Numbered from the stretch's first letter, positions 35,387 through 45,973 are shown. The stretch is 64,000 nt of DNA from Micromonospora sp. KC606 (GCF_004348675.1 NZ_SMKN01000001.1:1-64000); one strand, 5' to 3'. The notes: a model not told the origin generated them from the letters alone. A program made the numbers and translations.

Positions 35387-35838
35387 TCAGGAACCTGATC
35401 GCGGCCGACGCCACCGGTTGGAGACGACCGGTGTGCGACCCTGCCGATGTCGATGCGTTCGGGTAGCTGCCGGGCGCATTGCCTCACCCGTGGCTGGGCG
35501 TCGACGAAGGTCAGATGTACCGATCTGCCGCCGACCGGGCGCGCCAGACGCGCGTCGCCCCTCACTGCGGGCGATCGGCGCTTCGCGACGCTCAGGCATC
35601 CTGAACTGCTGATGAGCGGTCACCCGGATTGTGTCCAGTAGGCGTTTCAAGTATGCCGAGGGCCCAGCGTTGTACGGCTGCGCCGATCAGCGGTGGATCC
35701 TGGCCCGGTGTCGGACCTGGCGTGGGCGACGCTGTTGGCGCAGACGATCGAGCACTCGACCCATGTGCGGGAAACGCTTCATGCGGTCGGGCGCGCCTCG
35801 GATTTGCAACGCATCGACTGACACACACCCAGGACGGG
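35387..35838. other. About 450 bases of remnants, no intact gene
   Basis: The only stretch with coding character is plus-strand 35706-35821 (V-S-D-L-A-W-A-T-L-L-A-Q-T-I-E-H, then V-R-E-T-L-H-A-V). It is about 38 residues of a helical C-terminus ending in a stop at 35819. I cannot assign it to a family. The rest shows nothing. Confidence 0.4.
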
Positions 35839-36914
35839 CGTCACGTAACGCGGTTGGTCTGGTAGGCCCACATGGCTAGTTCGACGCGGTTCCGGGCTCC
35901 GAGCTTGGTCATGAGACCGGTGAGATAAAACTTGACCGTACTCATGCTGATGTGCAGGTCCCGCGCGATCTCGGCGTTCGTCCTGCCCCGCGCGACCCTA
36001 CCCATCTTCATCCCGGTCGGTCAGGGCGTCGACCGGCTGGGCCGGAGTGGTGGCACGGCCGCTGGCGGCGAACGTGGCGAGCAGCCGGCCGGTGATGGCC
36101 GGGTCGATGAGCGCGTCACCCTGCACGGCGGCGTGGATTGCCTGGATCAGCTGGTCCGGTTCGGCGCCCTTGAGCAGGAAGCCGCGGGCGCCCGCCTTGA
36201 GGGCTACGTCGATGTACTCGTCGGTGTCGAACGTGGTGATCACGACGACGGCGATCGGATTGGGGATTTCCTGTCCGGCGAGCAGACGGGTGGCCTCGAT
36301 GCCGTCCAGGACGGGCATCCGGATGTCGAACAGGCACACATCCGGCCGCAGGTGGCAGGCGAGCGCGACGGCCGCACGTCCGTCGGCCGCCTGCCCGACC
36401 ACCTCGATGCCGGGCTGGCCGTTGAGGATCGTCGACAGGTGTCGTGCAACTCCCGAGCCAGCTGTTCGCGTTCCTGAAGCTTGGTCTGCACGATCAGCTG
36501 TCCGCGGGCGATGGTCCGGTAGCGCACGGACGCCCCGAGGGCAGCGGCCAACAGCACCATGGCGATCCCGGCGGTCGTCTCGGCGAACCCGGGGAAGTCG
36601 ACGCTGAAAATGGCGGTCAGTCCCACCGCCATGACCGCCACCCCGACGGCCACATCGCGGCCGGCACGCCAAGGCAAGAGCGAGTAGGCCAGCACGAACA
36701 CCACTTATCCGCTGTGCAGGACCACGGGTTCGGTGCCCACGACGAACGTGGCGACGTCGAGGACCGCGAACCCTCCGAAGGCGAACACCACCGCGGACAG
36801 CGGATAGACCCGCCGGACCAGGACCGCGAGCGCCCGCGTGCCACGCGACCGGGCCGGCACGTTCGACAGGTTGGCGGCACACTGCCGGTAAGCATTTGGC
36901 GATCGGCGACACAT
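35839..36914 (-). pseudogene. Two-component system collapsed into one broken gene
   Basis: Leftward from about 36914, a membrane sensor kinase begins (hydrophobic segments A-V-V-F-A-F-G-G-F-A-V and V-A-V-M-A-V-G-L-T-A), interrupted by a TAA near 36708. It reaches the phospho-His box R-E-Q-L-A-R-E-L-H-D-T near 36450. There it joins directly to the receiver domain of a NarL-type regulator (T-I-L-N-G-Q-P-G-I-E-V-V, with the phospho-Asp region V-C-L-F-D-I-R-M-P). A frameshift near 35995 separates this from the LuxR helix-turn-helix (N-A-E-I-A-R-D-L-H-I-S-M-S-T-V-K). The kinase ATPase and the regulator's first residues were deleted. Confidence 0.75.
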
Positions 36915-36952
36915 AAGGAGGTGAGGGAACCCCGACGAGTGGTGGGAGATTC

Positions 36953-39900
36953 ATGCGTTTCAGGACAAGGCTGGGTGGCTGCCTTATGGCGGTCGCTCTC
37001 GGGCTGCCGTTAGGTTGGGCGGTTCAGCCGGCTTCGGCCACATTGTTGCCGTCTGCTGCGGTGAGCACTGCGGGCTCGGCGCGTGTGGTGACGCTTGTGA
37101 CCGGCGACAGGGTTACGGTCTCCGGTGGCGGGCGCGTGACGGTCGAGCCGGGGCGTGGCCGGGCCAAGATGCGGTTCGTCACACGGTCGGCCGGGGGGCG
37201 TCAGAGGGTGATTCCGCCGATGCGTTGCCGCTGGTGGCATCGGGTCGGTTGGATCCTCGGCTGTTCGATGTGACAACGCTGATGGAGTTCGGGTACGACG
37301 ATCGCCGTAACGACCTTCCACTGATCGTTGGTTATGGGGGCGGGTCGGTGGTGTCGGCGCGGGGTGCTGTGACCGCAGCACGCGGCCGGTTGGTGCGGGA
37401 GCTGCCGGGGGCCCGCGGTGTGGCGGTGCGTTCGGCTCGGAACGGCGGCTTGTGGACCAGGCTCACCAAGGCACATGCGGGGAAGCGGGTTCTGGTTCCG
37501 GGCGTCGCCAAGGTGTGGCTCGATGGTGTGCGTAAGCCGCTGCTTGCCGAGAGTGTTCCGCAGGTCGGAGCGCCGGTGGCGTGGCAGGCCGGCTACGACG
37601 GGTCGGGCGTCACGGTGGCGGTGTTGGACACCGGTGTGGATGTCACTCATCCCGACCTCTCGGGTCGGGTCACCTCCAGCGCTAATTTCACCGAGGGGTT
37701 CGAGGATGACCGGGATCATGTCGGACATGGCACCCATGTAGCGTCGACGATCGCCGGCACCGGTGCGGCCTCCGGCGGGCGGCACCGCGGTGTGGCGCCA
37801 GCGGCTCGACTGCTCAACGGCAAGATTTGTGTGGAATTCGGCTGCCCGGAGTCGTGGATCCTGGCGGGGATGCAGCGGGCTGCTGAGCAGGGCGCTGATG
37901 TGGTGAACATGAGTCTTGGCGCGGCTGATGCACCTGGTGCCGACCCGCTTGAGGAAGCCGTTGAGCGGCTCACCGCTCAGTACGGCACCCTGTTTGTCGT
38001 GTCGGCGGGTAACAGTGGCGCCGACGCGTCGGTCGAAAGCCCGGCCAGCGCGGATGCCGCTTTGGCGGTAGGCGCCGTGGACAAGGCGGACGCTATCGCC
38101 AGCTTCTCCAGTCGCGGGCCGCGGGTCGGGGATGTCGCTGTCAAACCCGACATCACCGCTCCGGGTGTGAACATCACCGCCGCGCGTGGCGGCGACGCCG
38201 GTATCGGTGAACCGGGCCAACCCTACGTGGCGCTCCGCGGCACCTCGATGGCGGCGCCACATGTGGCGGGCGCGGCGGCGATCCTCGCGCAGCGCCATCC
38301 GGACTGGTCACCCGCCCAACTCAAGGCCGCTCTGATGGGCTCGGCGAGACCGAACCCGGGGCTGTCTGTGTTCGCCCAAGGCGCGGGCCGCCTCGATGTC
38401 GGGCGCGCCGTCAACACCCGTGTCATCGCCGACCCGCCAAGTGTCAGTTTCGGCCAACAGCTCTGGCCCCACCACGACGACACCCGAATTACCAAAAAGA
38501 TCAGCCTGCACAACCACGGATCGATAGATGCCACCTTGCCGCTGCGACTGCGGGCTGCCGCGCCGGACGGCAACCCGGCACCCGCGGGAATGTTCTCAAT
38601 ATCGACGGCGAGTGTCACCGTGGCGGCCGGCAGCCGCGCCGATGTCACCGTCACCGCGGACACCCGCGTGGACGGCCCCGACGGGCGCTACAGCGGGCAG
38701 GTCATCGCCGAGCAGGGCGGTATCCCCATCACCATCCCATTCGGGCTGGACCGTGAGCCGGAAAGCTACAACCTCACACTCCTACACATGAACCGGACCG
38801 GGGAGCCCACGGACCTCTATGCCACGTCGGTGTGGCGGCCAGACCTCTTCGATGTTCAAGACCCGTACGATCCTGACGGCTCGGTGACCCTGCGGCTACC
38901 CAAGGCGTCATACATCATCACCAGCACCGTCGCCGACGTGTCATCCGAAGATGACCCTGTAGAAACAGCGATTACCCTGCTAGCCCATCCGCGATTGGAG
39001 CTGACGGAGAACCGGACCGTCGCGGTGGATGCGCGGCGCGGCGGGCCGGTTACACTGACCGTGCCGCGGGCTGACGCTACCGGCAGATTTCTCGACCTCG
39101 CGGCGGTTTTCAACACGTCGTTCAGGACCATTTCAAAGAGTGTTCTCGGCTTTCAGGTGGACGGCTTTTACGCAGGACAGCTAGGCCCAGACCAAGTCGT
39201 CGACGGCTTCGGGACAAGTATCCAAGCAACCTGGGCCACGACCGCCCCGGACGGCCGCTAATTGAACAGCCCCTACGCTTATCGCGGGGGCTGGTACGTC
39301 CCGGGGCGCCTGACCAACGGGTTTGCACGGCGAGTCACCGAACGAGACCTGGCGATCGTCCGTTCCAGCTACGCCAGGCAGGGAGCCACCATACTTGGAA
39401 ACAAAACTGCATTCCCGGTGCTCGATGCGCATCCGGACGCCGGTGGTGTAGCGTTCAACCTCCCGCTTGAATTGCCTTTCACCCGCACCGAGTACTACAT
39501 CGGAGAGGGCGTACGGTGGATCGGAGAACATTCCGAGCAGGAGTACGACGATGAAGGCTTCCCGCTCGTGGCCGGGAGAAGCGAGTCCCCTCCGTTGACG
39601 TATGAGCCGGGCCGCACCTACACCGAACGCTGGAACCAGGGCGTGTTCGGCCCCGCGTTCGGTCAGCCCCGGCACCTTCTCCCGAATGAGTTCGTCACTC
39701 GGCTTGGCAACACCATCACCGTCGCGCCCGCCCTCTACGGCGACGGCAACGGCCGAAGCGGCTGGGACGATACAGCCAACACTCGAATCAGTCTGTTCCG
39801 TGACGGCACCAAGATCGGCGAAGTCGTGGCGTCGAAGGCTAGTTTCCAAGTGCCAGATACGGCCGCAACGTACCGGCTAGCAGTCCGAGGTCAGCGGGAG

Positions 39901-40323
39901 GCGGACGACCTGTCTACAGAAATCGACGCAGTATGGACCTTCCGGTCCAGCCACGTCGCTGGAGACAAACCGGTACGGCTGCCGCTCTCCGCCGCCACAT
40001 TCAGTCCCCCACTCGACGAGTACAACCGGGCACCATCCGGTCCACTCGCCGTTCCCATCAGTATCGGAGCACAACCAGATTCCAACGCGGGTAGCGTCGA
40101 ACACCTCAACGTCACGGTTTCCTTCGACGACGGCCGGACCTGGCGCGACACGCCCGTGATATCCACGAATGGAAAGCGCTTCGCCAAGGTCATTCACCCA
40201 GCAGGGCATGGCCATGTCTCACTACGCGTCCAACTGCGCGACAGCAAAGGAAATAGTGCCCGGCATACGATTATCCGCGGCTACCGCTTCGGAGGTGGAG
40301 AGGTTGCCCCGCGACGCCCCTGA
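36953..40323 (+). pseudogene. S8 subtilisin-type secreted protease with two lesions
   Basis: ATG 36953 gives a signal peptide (about 29 residues, ending P-A-S-A). At the six-G run 37194-37199 one G is missing and the frame shifts. In the next frame a complete S8 domain follows: Asp in V-L-D-T-G-V-D (about 37627), His in G-H-G-T-H-V-A-S (about 37727), the oxyanion Asn in S-A-G-N-S-G and Ser in G-T-S-M-A-A-P-H (about 38247). At 39259-39261 a TAA interrupts the C-terminal beta-domains, which continue in frame to 40323. The full protein would be about 1120 residues. It is either a recent pseudogene or carries two sequence errors. Confidence 0.8.
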
Positions 40324-40395
40324 GCGAGCCCGCTCCGAAAGGGCGGCAACCAGCCATACGCTTCGGATCGGCTGCCCGCTGCTATCTCGGTAGGT

Positions 40396-40830
40396 TCAGC
40401 GATTGGCGCGGGTGAGGCCGACGACGATGCCGACGCCGGCGTCGCGGACCGGAGCACTGTTGCTTTGCAGGGGCGACCACGCGGCTCCGTCCACGACGTA
40501 GCCGCGTGGTCCTCCTGGGCGGTTTCGGGCGATCTCCCGCGTGCTGCGTAGGGTGTCGCGAGTCCAGTCGACGACGGGGTCAGAGGAGGCCGGCTTCGTG
40601 TACCAGGATTGCTGCCTGCACTCGAGCCGCTGCCCGACAGCTTCGAGGACGAGCTCGTCGAGCCGGCAGAACGTGGTCAGGGCAGGGCAGGCGAAGCCTG
40701 CATGAGGGGTAACGTCAGGCACGTCGGGGTCTTCCGGATGGACGACGAAGGACGTGGCGAGGTCACACGCCGGGAGAAGTTCCACGCTCCCCCATTGCAG
40801 CAGGCCCGTCGAGGGATCGCCGGAATCCAT
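40396..40830 (-). pseudogene. Chimeric frame with an ISL3-like transposase start
   Basis: The leftward frame has F-A-C-P-A-L-T-T-F-C-R-L-D-E-L-V-L-E-A-V-G-Q-R-L-E near 40630-40705, the first conserved block of one ISL3 transposase subgroup. Downstream the frame reads W-T-R-D-T-L-R-S-T-R-E-I-A-R-N-R-P-G-G and G-Y-V-V-D, which is unrelated and resembles the tail of some other enzyme. The expected zinc ribbon (C-R-x-C-x-C) is absent. I read it as two scraps joined. Confidence 0.4.
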
Positions 40831-40851
40831 CGACGGGCCCGGTCGCGAGGC

Positions 40852-41310
40852 TCAGCCCCAGGTCTGGCCGGCCGGTTCCTTGATGGTGCGGTTGATCCGG
40901 TTGAAGAAGTTGGTCAGTGCGATCTCCAGGCTGATCGCGCCGATCTGCTCCTCAGTGAAATGGGCGTTGACCTCTTCCCAGATTTCGTCGGTGACTCCCT
41001 GCGCGCCGTCCTGCAGCCGGGTGGCGGCCTCGGCCAGCGCCAGTGCCGCGCGCTCCGCGTCGGTGTAGAACGGCGCCTCACGCCACGCCGCTACGTTGTG
41101 CAGCCGCTCGTCGGTGTCACCGGCCTTCTTCCCCCCGGCGACACTGGCGTAGACGCACGCCGAGCAGCTGTTGATCTGGCTGGCGCGCAGATGAACCAGC
41201 GCGAGCAGCTTCGGGTCGACGCTCCCAGCGGCGATCGCCTTCTGCAGGTGCCCGATCGCCTTCCACACGTCGGGGTTGTTGGTGTTCTTGTTCTTCAGTC
41301 GGTTCTGCAT
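40852..41310 (-). CDS. AhpD-like carboxymuconolactone-decarboxylase-family protein
   Basis: A 152-residue all-helical protein. The redox/active motif is N-S-C-S-A-C-V-Y-A-S at about residues 48-57, with the C-x-x-C and downstream residues of AhpD-type alkylhydroperoxidases. A second helical half carries E-E-V-N-A-H-F-T-E-E-Q-I-G-A-I. Genes of this family are the standard partners and targets of ECF41 sigma factors, and indeed the divergent neighbour is one. ATG 41310 is preceded by GAGGAGAG at about 9 bases. It probably reduces peroxides or related electrophiles. Confidence 0.9.
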   Translation of the reverse strand: MQNRLKNKNTNNPDVWKAIGHLQKAIAAGSVDPKLLALVHLRASQINSCSACVYASVAGGKKAGDTDERLHNVAAWREAPFYTDAERAALALAEAATRLQDGAQGVTDEIWEEVNAHFTEEQIGAISLEIALTNFFNRINRTIKEPAGQTWG

Positions 41311-41368
41311 GCCAGGGTGCTCTCCTCGGTCGGGGTTACCTTGCGGAGCTGGTGCCCGTCACCCCTAT

Positions 41369-41395
41369 GACGGAGCAGCTTCCAGGGAGGTAACA
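41369..41395 (-). promoter_or_regulatory. Candidate ECF41 promoter for the AhpD-like gene
   Basis: Reading leftward, TGTTACC (complement of 41389-41395) and CGTC (complement of 41369-41372) are spaced by 16 bases. ECF41 promoters are described as TGTCACA-type -35 and CGTC -10 elements, so the fit is fair (five of seven and four of four). The start would lie some 50 bases before the gene. The -35 overlaps the ribosome site of the divergent sigma gene. Confidence 0.5.
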
Positions 41396-41397
41396 CC

Positions 41398-42273
41398 ATG
41401 TCCGGCGCCCATCCAGCCGATCCGATCGCCGAGGCCTTCGAGGCGCACCGAGACCGGCTCACAGCCGTTGCCTACCGCGTGCTCGGCTCGCACGCTGACG
41501 CGGACGACGCGGTCCAGGAGGCGTGGCTGCGTCTGTCCCGCCAGGACACCGACACCATCGACAATCTCGGCGGCTGGCTGACCACCGTGGTCGGCCGCAT
41601 CAGCCTCGATTTCCTACGCTCGGGTCGCACGCGCCTGACAGTCCCACTCGACGACCAGCTGCCCGAACTCACCGTGACCCTCGACGAGGGTCCGGCTCCG
41701 GAAGAGCTTGTGGCGCTGGGCGACTCGGTGGGCCTGGCGCTGTTGACGGTCCTGGACACGCTGCGCCCCGACGAACGCCTGGCGTTCGTGCTGCACGACG
41801 TGTTCGCCGTTTCCCACGGGGAGATCGGCACCATCCTCGGCAGGTCCGCCGACGCGACCAAGATGCTCACCAGCCGCGCCCGCCGGAAGGTGCAGGCCGC
41901 CCGGCATTCGGCAAGCGACCGACAGCGGCACCGCGAGGTGGTCGGGGCGTTCTTGGCCGCGGCCCGCGAGGGTCAGTTCGAGCGTCTGCTGGAAGTTCTC
42001 CACCCCGAAGTGACGTTCACCGTCCACACCCCGAACGGTCAGTTCGTCACAATCGGAGCCACCCAAGTCGCCACCCGCGCCCGACTGGCCGGCAGCGCAG
42101 CACGAGGACACGCGGCGACTGTCAACGGCCGCCCCGGCGTCATCTCCTGGAACGAGGACGGCACCCCACTGTCCCTGCTCGCCTTCACCGTCGCCAACGG
42201 CCGCATCACCGAGATCACCGCTGTGATCGACCCAGCCAAGCTCGCGCTCATCGACCTGCCAGACCCAGTGTGA
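41398..42273 (+). CDS. ECF41-type sigma factor with SnoaL-like domain
   Basis: A 291-residue sigma factor. Region 2 (about 10-80) carries D-A-D-D-A-V-Q-E-A-W-L-R and W-L-T-T-V-V-G-R-I. Region 4 (about 110-165) carries R-P-D-E-R-L-A-F-V-L-H-D-V-F and D-A-T-K-M-L-T-S-R-A-R-R. A C-terminal SnoaL/NTF2-like domain of about 115 residues follows, from F-L-A-A-A-R-E-G-Q-F. In ECF41 this extension replaces an anti-sigma factor and tunes activity. ATG 41398 follows GGGAGG by about seven bases. It pairs with the divergent AhpD-like gene. Confidence 0.92.
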   Translation: MSGAHPADPIAEAFEAHRDRLTAVAYRVLGSHADADDAVQEAWLRLSRQDTDTIDNLGGWLTTVVGRISLDFLRSGRTRLTVPLDDQLPELTVTLDEGPAPEELVALGDSVGLALLTVLDTLRPDERLAFVLHDVFAVSHGEIGTILGRSADATKMLTSRARRKVQAARHSASDRQRHREVVGAFLAAAREGQFERLLEVLHPEVTFTVHTPNGQFVTIGATQVATRARLAGSAARGHAATVNGRPGVISWNEDGTPLSLLAFTVANGRITEITAVIDPAKLALIDLPDPV

Positions 42274-42539
42274 ACCGCCAATGCCCCGCGCCACGCCCTA
42301 CACCCTCAACTGCGAAGCGCCCCATTGACGCGGTCGCCGGCCTGGTGTCCGGCCGCATGATCACCTGATAACCGATCCACCTCACGGCAGTCCAAAAGCC
42401 CTGGCAATTGCGAACTATGGGTCACTCACGTTCCCGGTGAGTTTTCCCGGGATGTTCTTCGGCCCGAAATCGATCGGCCACGTGCTGTCGGGGTTGGTTC
42501 TGCGCCGTCCTGATGTGCTCGGCCACCGCGCTGTGGGCC

Positions 42540-42851
42540 CTACTGCTGGTGCGGTTCGCGTGGCTGTGCCCGGCGGGCCTTGGCGGCCAGAAGCGCGCCG
42601 CGCAGGCCGGGCGCTCGGGCGGCGAGAACATCGATGCCCTCGTGTAGGTAGTCGTAGCCGGTGGAGGTGCTGATCTGGTTGTCGGTCGCCAGTTGCGTGA
42701 TCCGGGTGCCGTCGCAGAACCAGCGCAGCACCACAATCGCCTGGTCACGGCAGGACAGCGCGCGGTGCCCCGGCGTGCCCGTTAACGGTTGAGCAGGTCG
42801 GCCAGGTAACGGTCTCCTCGCGTACCGGCAGCACTGGTGTATGAAACTCAT
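42540..42851 (-). pseudogene. IS5-like transposase N-terminal fragment
   Basis: The leftward frame has R-D-Q-A-I-V-V-L-R-W-F-C-D-G-T-R-I-T-Q-L-A, then S-T-S-T-G-Y-D-Y-L-H-E-G-I-D-V-L-A and A-P-G-L-R-G-A-L-L-A-A-K. This is the N-terminal helix-turn-helix of a common actinomycete IS5-type transposase. The DDE domain is missing. A small palindrome, ACTCAC-N7-GTGAGT near 42424-42442, might be an element end. From 42274 to 42539 and from 42852 to 43231 no other gene is visible. Confidence 0.65.
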
Positions 42852-43231
42852 GTCGACGCAGGACCTCTATGAAGTTGATCTGTTGCAGGACCACCTTCAT
42901 ATCGAGGTCCTCCGTCGTTTCGACGCCGCCACGTCCCTGGTGCGTCGGCGCGATCCGGACAAGCCGGGCGCTTACCTACCGCACATGCCTCTTGTGCGGA
43001 ATGGCTCGACTGTTGGAATGCGGAGATTCAGCCGGCCAACAAGTTCCTGGTAACTTCACCAGCCTGACGGGTAGCCCGTCGGCCGCGCCCGCGGCAAATC
43101 CGTCGATCCACGCGCTGCTTTTCGTTAGGGTGTCCGCTCATGGCGACCGAGACGAAAGCGGTGGAGCACGGACACGCCAGTCGCGGCGAGCCGGACCGGC
43201 GGATTCCGCCCTTGGCGCAGGCGACGCTGCC

Positions 43232-43993
43232 ATGACCACCGGCGAACCACGAAACTTCGACGCGCCCTCTGGATCCAACGGGGAGTTCTGCTGGATGGAC
43301 TTCAAGACCCGTGACGTCTCCGGGACCGCGGACTTCTTCTCCGCGGTCCTGGGTTGGCGGTTCGCGGTGGATGAGGACGACTGGCGCCGCGCCACCGTCA
43401 TCACCGTCGGCGACTACCGCATCGGCACGGTCAGCGACCTGGCGGCACCGATCTACCCTCCGGACACACCGCCACACGTGGCCTTCTACCTCGCCGTCGA
43501 CGATGTCAACCAACGCGCGGCGGCCGCCGCCGCTCATGGCGCACAGATTCTCGTCACCGCGTTCGACGCTGGTGACCAGGGGCGCATCGCCACCCTGATC
43601 GACCCGCTCGGGGCAGTCGTCTCCCTCTGGCAGCGAGCACCCGGCTACGGGTGGCGGCACCCTGTCGGTCTACTCAACGCGCCGCACCGGATGACGCTGC
43701 ACTGTGCAAATCCGAATCTGGCGCGCCGCTTCTACCGCGAGACGCTCGGGGCCGACCTGCGTCACGCCGACTTCCTATCCGTCGAGCACACCACGGGCAC
43801 GGCCGGCCAATGGCAACTCATGACGACCGTCGCCGACCTCGACCAGCTCGCCAAGCGTGCCGGCCGGTTCGATCACTACGACAAGCAACCTCCGCCGCAG
43901 CTCGGATCGGAGACTCTGTCCGTACGCACCCGCGAGGGAATCACCATCTACGCCACTACAAGGAGCACAACCGATGGTGAGCCGGCTCGATGA
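43232..43993 (+). CDS. Two-domain VOC/glyoxalase-family protein
   Basis: A 253-residue protein with two vicinal-oxygen-chelate modules. The first, about 14-128, has F-C-W-M-D-F-K-T-R-D and I-D-P-L-G-A-V-V-S-L-W. The second, about 140-245, starts R-M-T-L-H-C-A-N-P-N-L-A-R-R-F-Y and is weaker. Paired modules form one metal site in enzymes such as glyoxalase, dioxygenases and antibiotic-binding proteins, but the metal ligands are not all evident here, so it could be a binding protein. ATG 43232 lacks a good ribosome site. The gene stands alone. Confidence 0.8.
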   Translation: MTTGEPRNFDAPSGSNGEFCWMDFKTRDVSGTADFFSAVLGWRFAVDEDDWRRATVITVGDYRIGTVSDLAAPIYPPDTPPHVAFYLAVDDVNQRAAAAAAHGAQILVTAFDAGDQGRIATLIDPLGAVVSLWQRAPGYGWRHPVGLLNAPHRMTLHCANPNLARRFYRETLGADLRHADFLSVEHTTGTAGQWQLMTTVADLDQLAKRAGRFDHYDKQPPPQLGSETLSVRTREGITIYATTRSTTDGEPAR

Positions 43994-44152
43994 AAACCAG
44001 CGTGCCGCGCCACATCAGCGGTTGAATTGACGGCTCGGCAGCGGCTGTCCTGGCCGGACCCGGCCGATCCTGTCGGCCCTGGCCCGCCGCCTGCTGCCCC
44101 GCCGGATCATGACCCCGGGCGACGTTGCTGGCCTCGCGCCCCGGCTGCCTGC

Positions 44153-45048
44153 CTACGCACCGGACCCTGCGTCGTTGGCGTGGCTGTCGAGGAGGGCGAG
44201 GAAGGCGTTTGCCGCGGGGGTGCGGTCGAACTGGTTCCAGATGACGTACTCGACGCGGGCCGGCGCGTCCGTGACCTTGATCGTGGTCACGCAGGTGAGC
44301 TGCGGCGCGTAGGCGGACGGGAGCATGGCCACGGCGAGTCCCTGCTCGACCAGCCGGGACATGAGGTAGGCGGTGGTGACCTCGAAGGCGACATCGCGGG
44401 TGAGGTTGGCGGCCGCGAAGGCCTGATCGGACTGGATCCGCCCGGCGGTTTTGGCGGATAGGTCCACGAACACCTCGGAGGAGAGCCGACGCAGGCTGAC
44501 CGCTTGCTCGGCAGCGAGGGAATGGTCCGGGGCGACCACGGCGACAAGTCGGTCGCGGGCGAGTTCGCGGGCGTTGACGCCCTTGGGCCGCGCGGTGGTG
44601 GGCACAGCCCGAGGAAGGCCACCTCGATGGCGCCCTGCTTGACCTGTTCGACGAGGTCCTCGCTGGCGCCCACGCGGAGGTTGATGCGTACGGACGGGTA
44701 CCGCTGGCGGAAGTCCCGCAGGAAGCCGGCGAGGTCGACCGCGGCGACGGTGGGGATCAGGCCGACCGCGAGCCGTCCACGCACCTCACCGACGGCTGCG
44801 GCGACCTCGGCGGCCGCGCGCTCCGCGGCGTCCAGGCACTGACGGGCGGCGGGCAGGAACGCGGCGCCGGCCGGGGTCAGCCGGATACGCCGGCTGGTGC
44901 GCTCGAAGAGCTTCGCGCCGAGTTCCCGTTCCAGGCGCGCGATCTGGTGGCTGAGCGCGGATTGCACCACCAGGCACTGCTCGGCGGCCCGGGTGAAGCT
45001 GTTCGTCTCGGCGACCGCGATGACGTAGCGCATCTGCTGGAGTTCCAT
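44153..45048 (-). pseudogene. LysR-family regulator with one frameshift
   Basis: ATG 45048 gives a full LysR helix-turn-helix (residues 1-60: M-E-L-Q-Q-M-R-Y-V-I-A-V-A-E-T-N-S-F-T-R-A-A and Q-S-A-L-S-H-Q-I). The first half of the substrate domain extends to I-E-V-A-F-L-G-L near 44605. There the frame shifts by one base and continues A-R-E-L-A-R-D-R-L-V-A-V-V through V-T-T-I-K-V-T-D to the stop at 44153. Joined, the protein is about 298 residues, normal for the family. The single shift in an otherwise intact gene makes sequence error as likely as decay. It is divergent from the DsbA-like gene. Confidence 0.8.
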
Positions 45049-45253
45049 AGATCAATCGTGGTTCACGATCGATGGGATGACAAACGTGTGTTGGACTCAT
45101 TGATCAATTCCGGGTGAAACTTCGAACAAGACCGGTAACTCACAGCCGCTGTCCGGGCCGGAACCCACGTCGAGCGGCCATTCGCGGAACCTCGCCATCG
45201 ACGACCGTGGGCACCCGACGGCAGCACATCTCATTCGAGAGGACGAATTGACC

Positions 45254-45898
45254 ATGAACGTCACTGCACCCGAGCGGCCGGCGGAGACCGTCGCCGACGT
45301 CTGGGTCGACCCCCGCTGCCCCTGGGCGTGGATCGCCTCCCGCTGGCTGTTCGAGGTCGAACAGGTCCGATCCGTCGAGGCGCGCTTCCACGTGATGAGC
45401 CTCTCGGTGCTCAACGAGGGCCGCGAGGTGCCGGAGAAATACCGCAAGCCAATGGTCGAAGGCTGGGCCTCGGTGCGTGTCTGCATCGCCGTCGAGCAGC
45501 AGCACGGCCCCGAGGCCCTGCGGGCCCTCTACATCGCGATGGCCACCCGGATTCACCACCGCAGGGCCGGCCTGGGCCGGGACATGATCCTCGCCTCGCT
45601 CGCCGACGTCGACCTGCCGGCGGAACTCGCCAACGCGGCGAACACGACCGACTATGACAAGGCGCTGCGGGACAGTCATCACGCCGGCATGAACCCGGTC
45701 GGCTCCGAGGTCGGCACCCCCGTCATCCACGTTCCCGGGCCCAGCCGCGAACGCATCGCGTTCTTCGGTCCGGTGATGTCCCCGGCACCGCGCGGCGAGG
45801 CCGCCGGCCGGCTTTGGGACGCCGTCCTCGCCCTGGCCGGCACCGACGGCTTCTTCGAGCTCAAGCGGACTCGTGACCGCGATGCCCTCTTCGACTAG
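45254..45898 (+). CDS. DsbA-family mycothiol-dependent reductase (Rv2466c-like)
   Basis: A 214-residue thioredoxin-fold protein with an inserted helical domain. It begins V-W-V-D-P-R-C-P-W-A-W-I-A-S-R-W and has M-S-L-S-V-L-N-E-G, S-H-H-A-G-M-N-P-V-G and G-T-P-V-I-H-V, the same block order as mycobacterial Rv2466c, a mycothiol-dependent nitroreductase. The active Cys is at about residue 22; the second CxxC Cys is replaced by Ala, so it must work with one Cys and mycothiol. ATG 45254 follows GAGG at about 9 bases. The divergent LysR gene probably regulated it. Confidence 0.85.
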   Translation: MNVTAPERPAETVADVWVDPRCPWAWIASRWLFEVEQVRSVEARFHVMSLSVLNEGREVPEKYRKPMVEGWASVRVCIAVEQQHGPEALRALYIAMATRIHHRRAGLGRDMILASLADVDLPAELANAANTTDYDKALRDSHHAGMNPVGSEVGTPVIHVPGPSRERIAFFGPVMSPAPRGEAAGRLWDAVLALAGTDGFFELKRTRDRDALFD

Positions 45899-45973
45899 AA
45901 GCAGGCCGAACGTCAACCCCTACGTGGTGTCCGACGTCGGCGCCGGAAATCCTGAAAAGGGAGGCGGTGCGGC

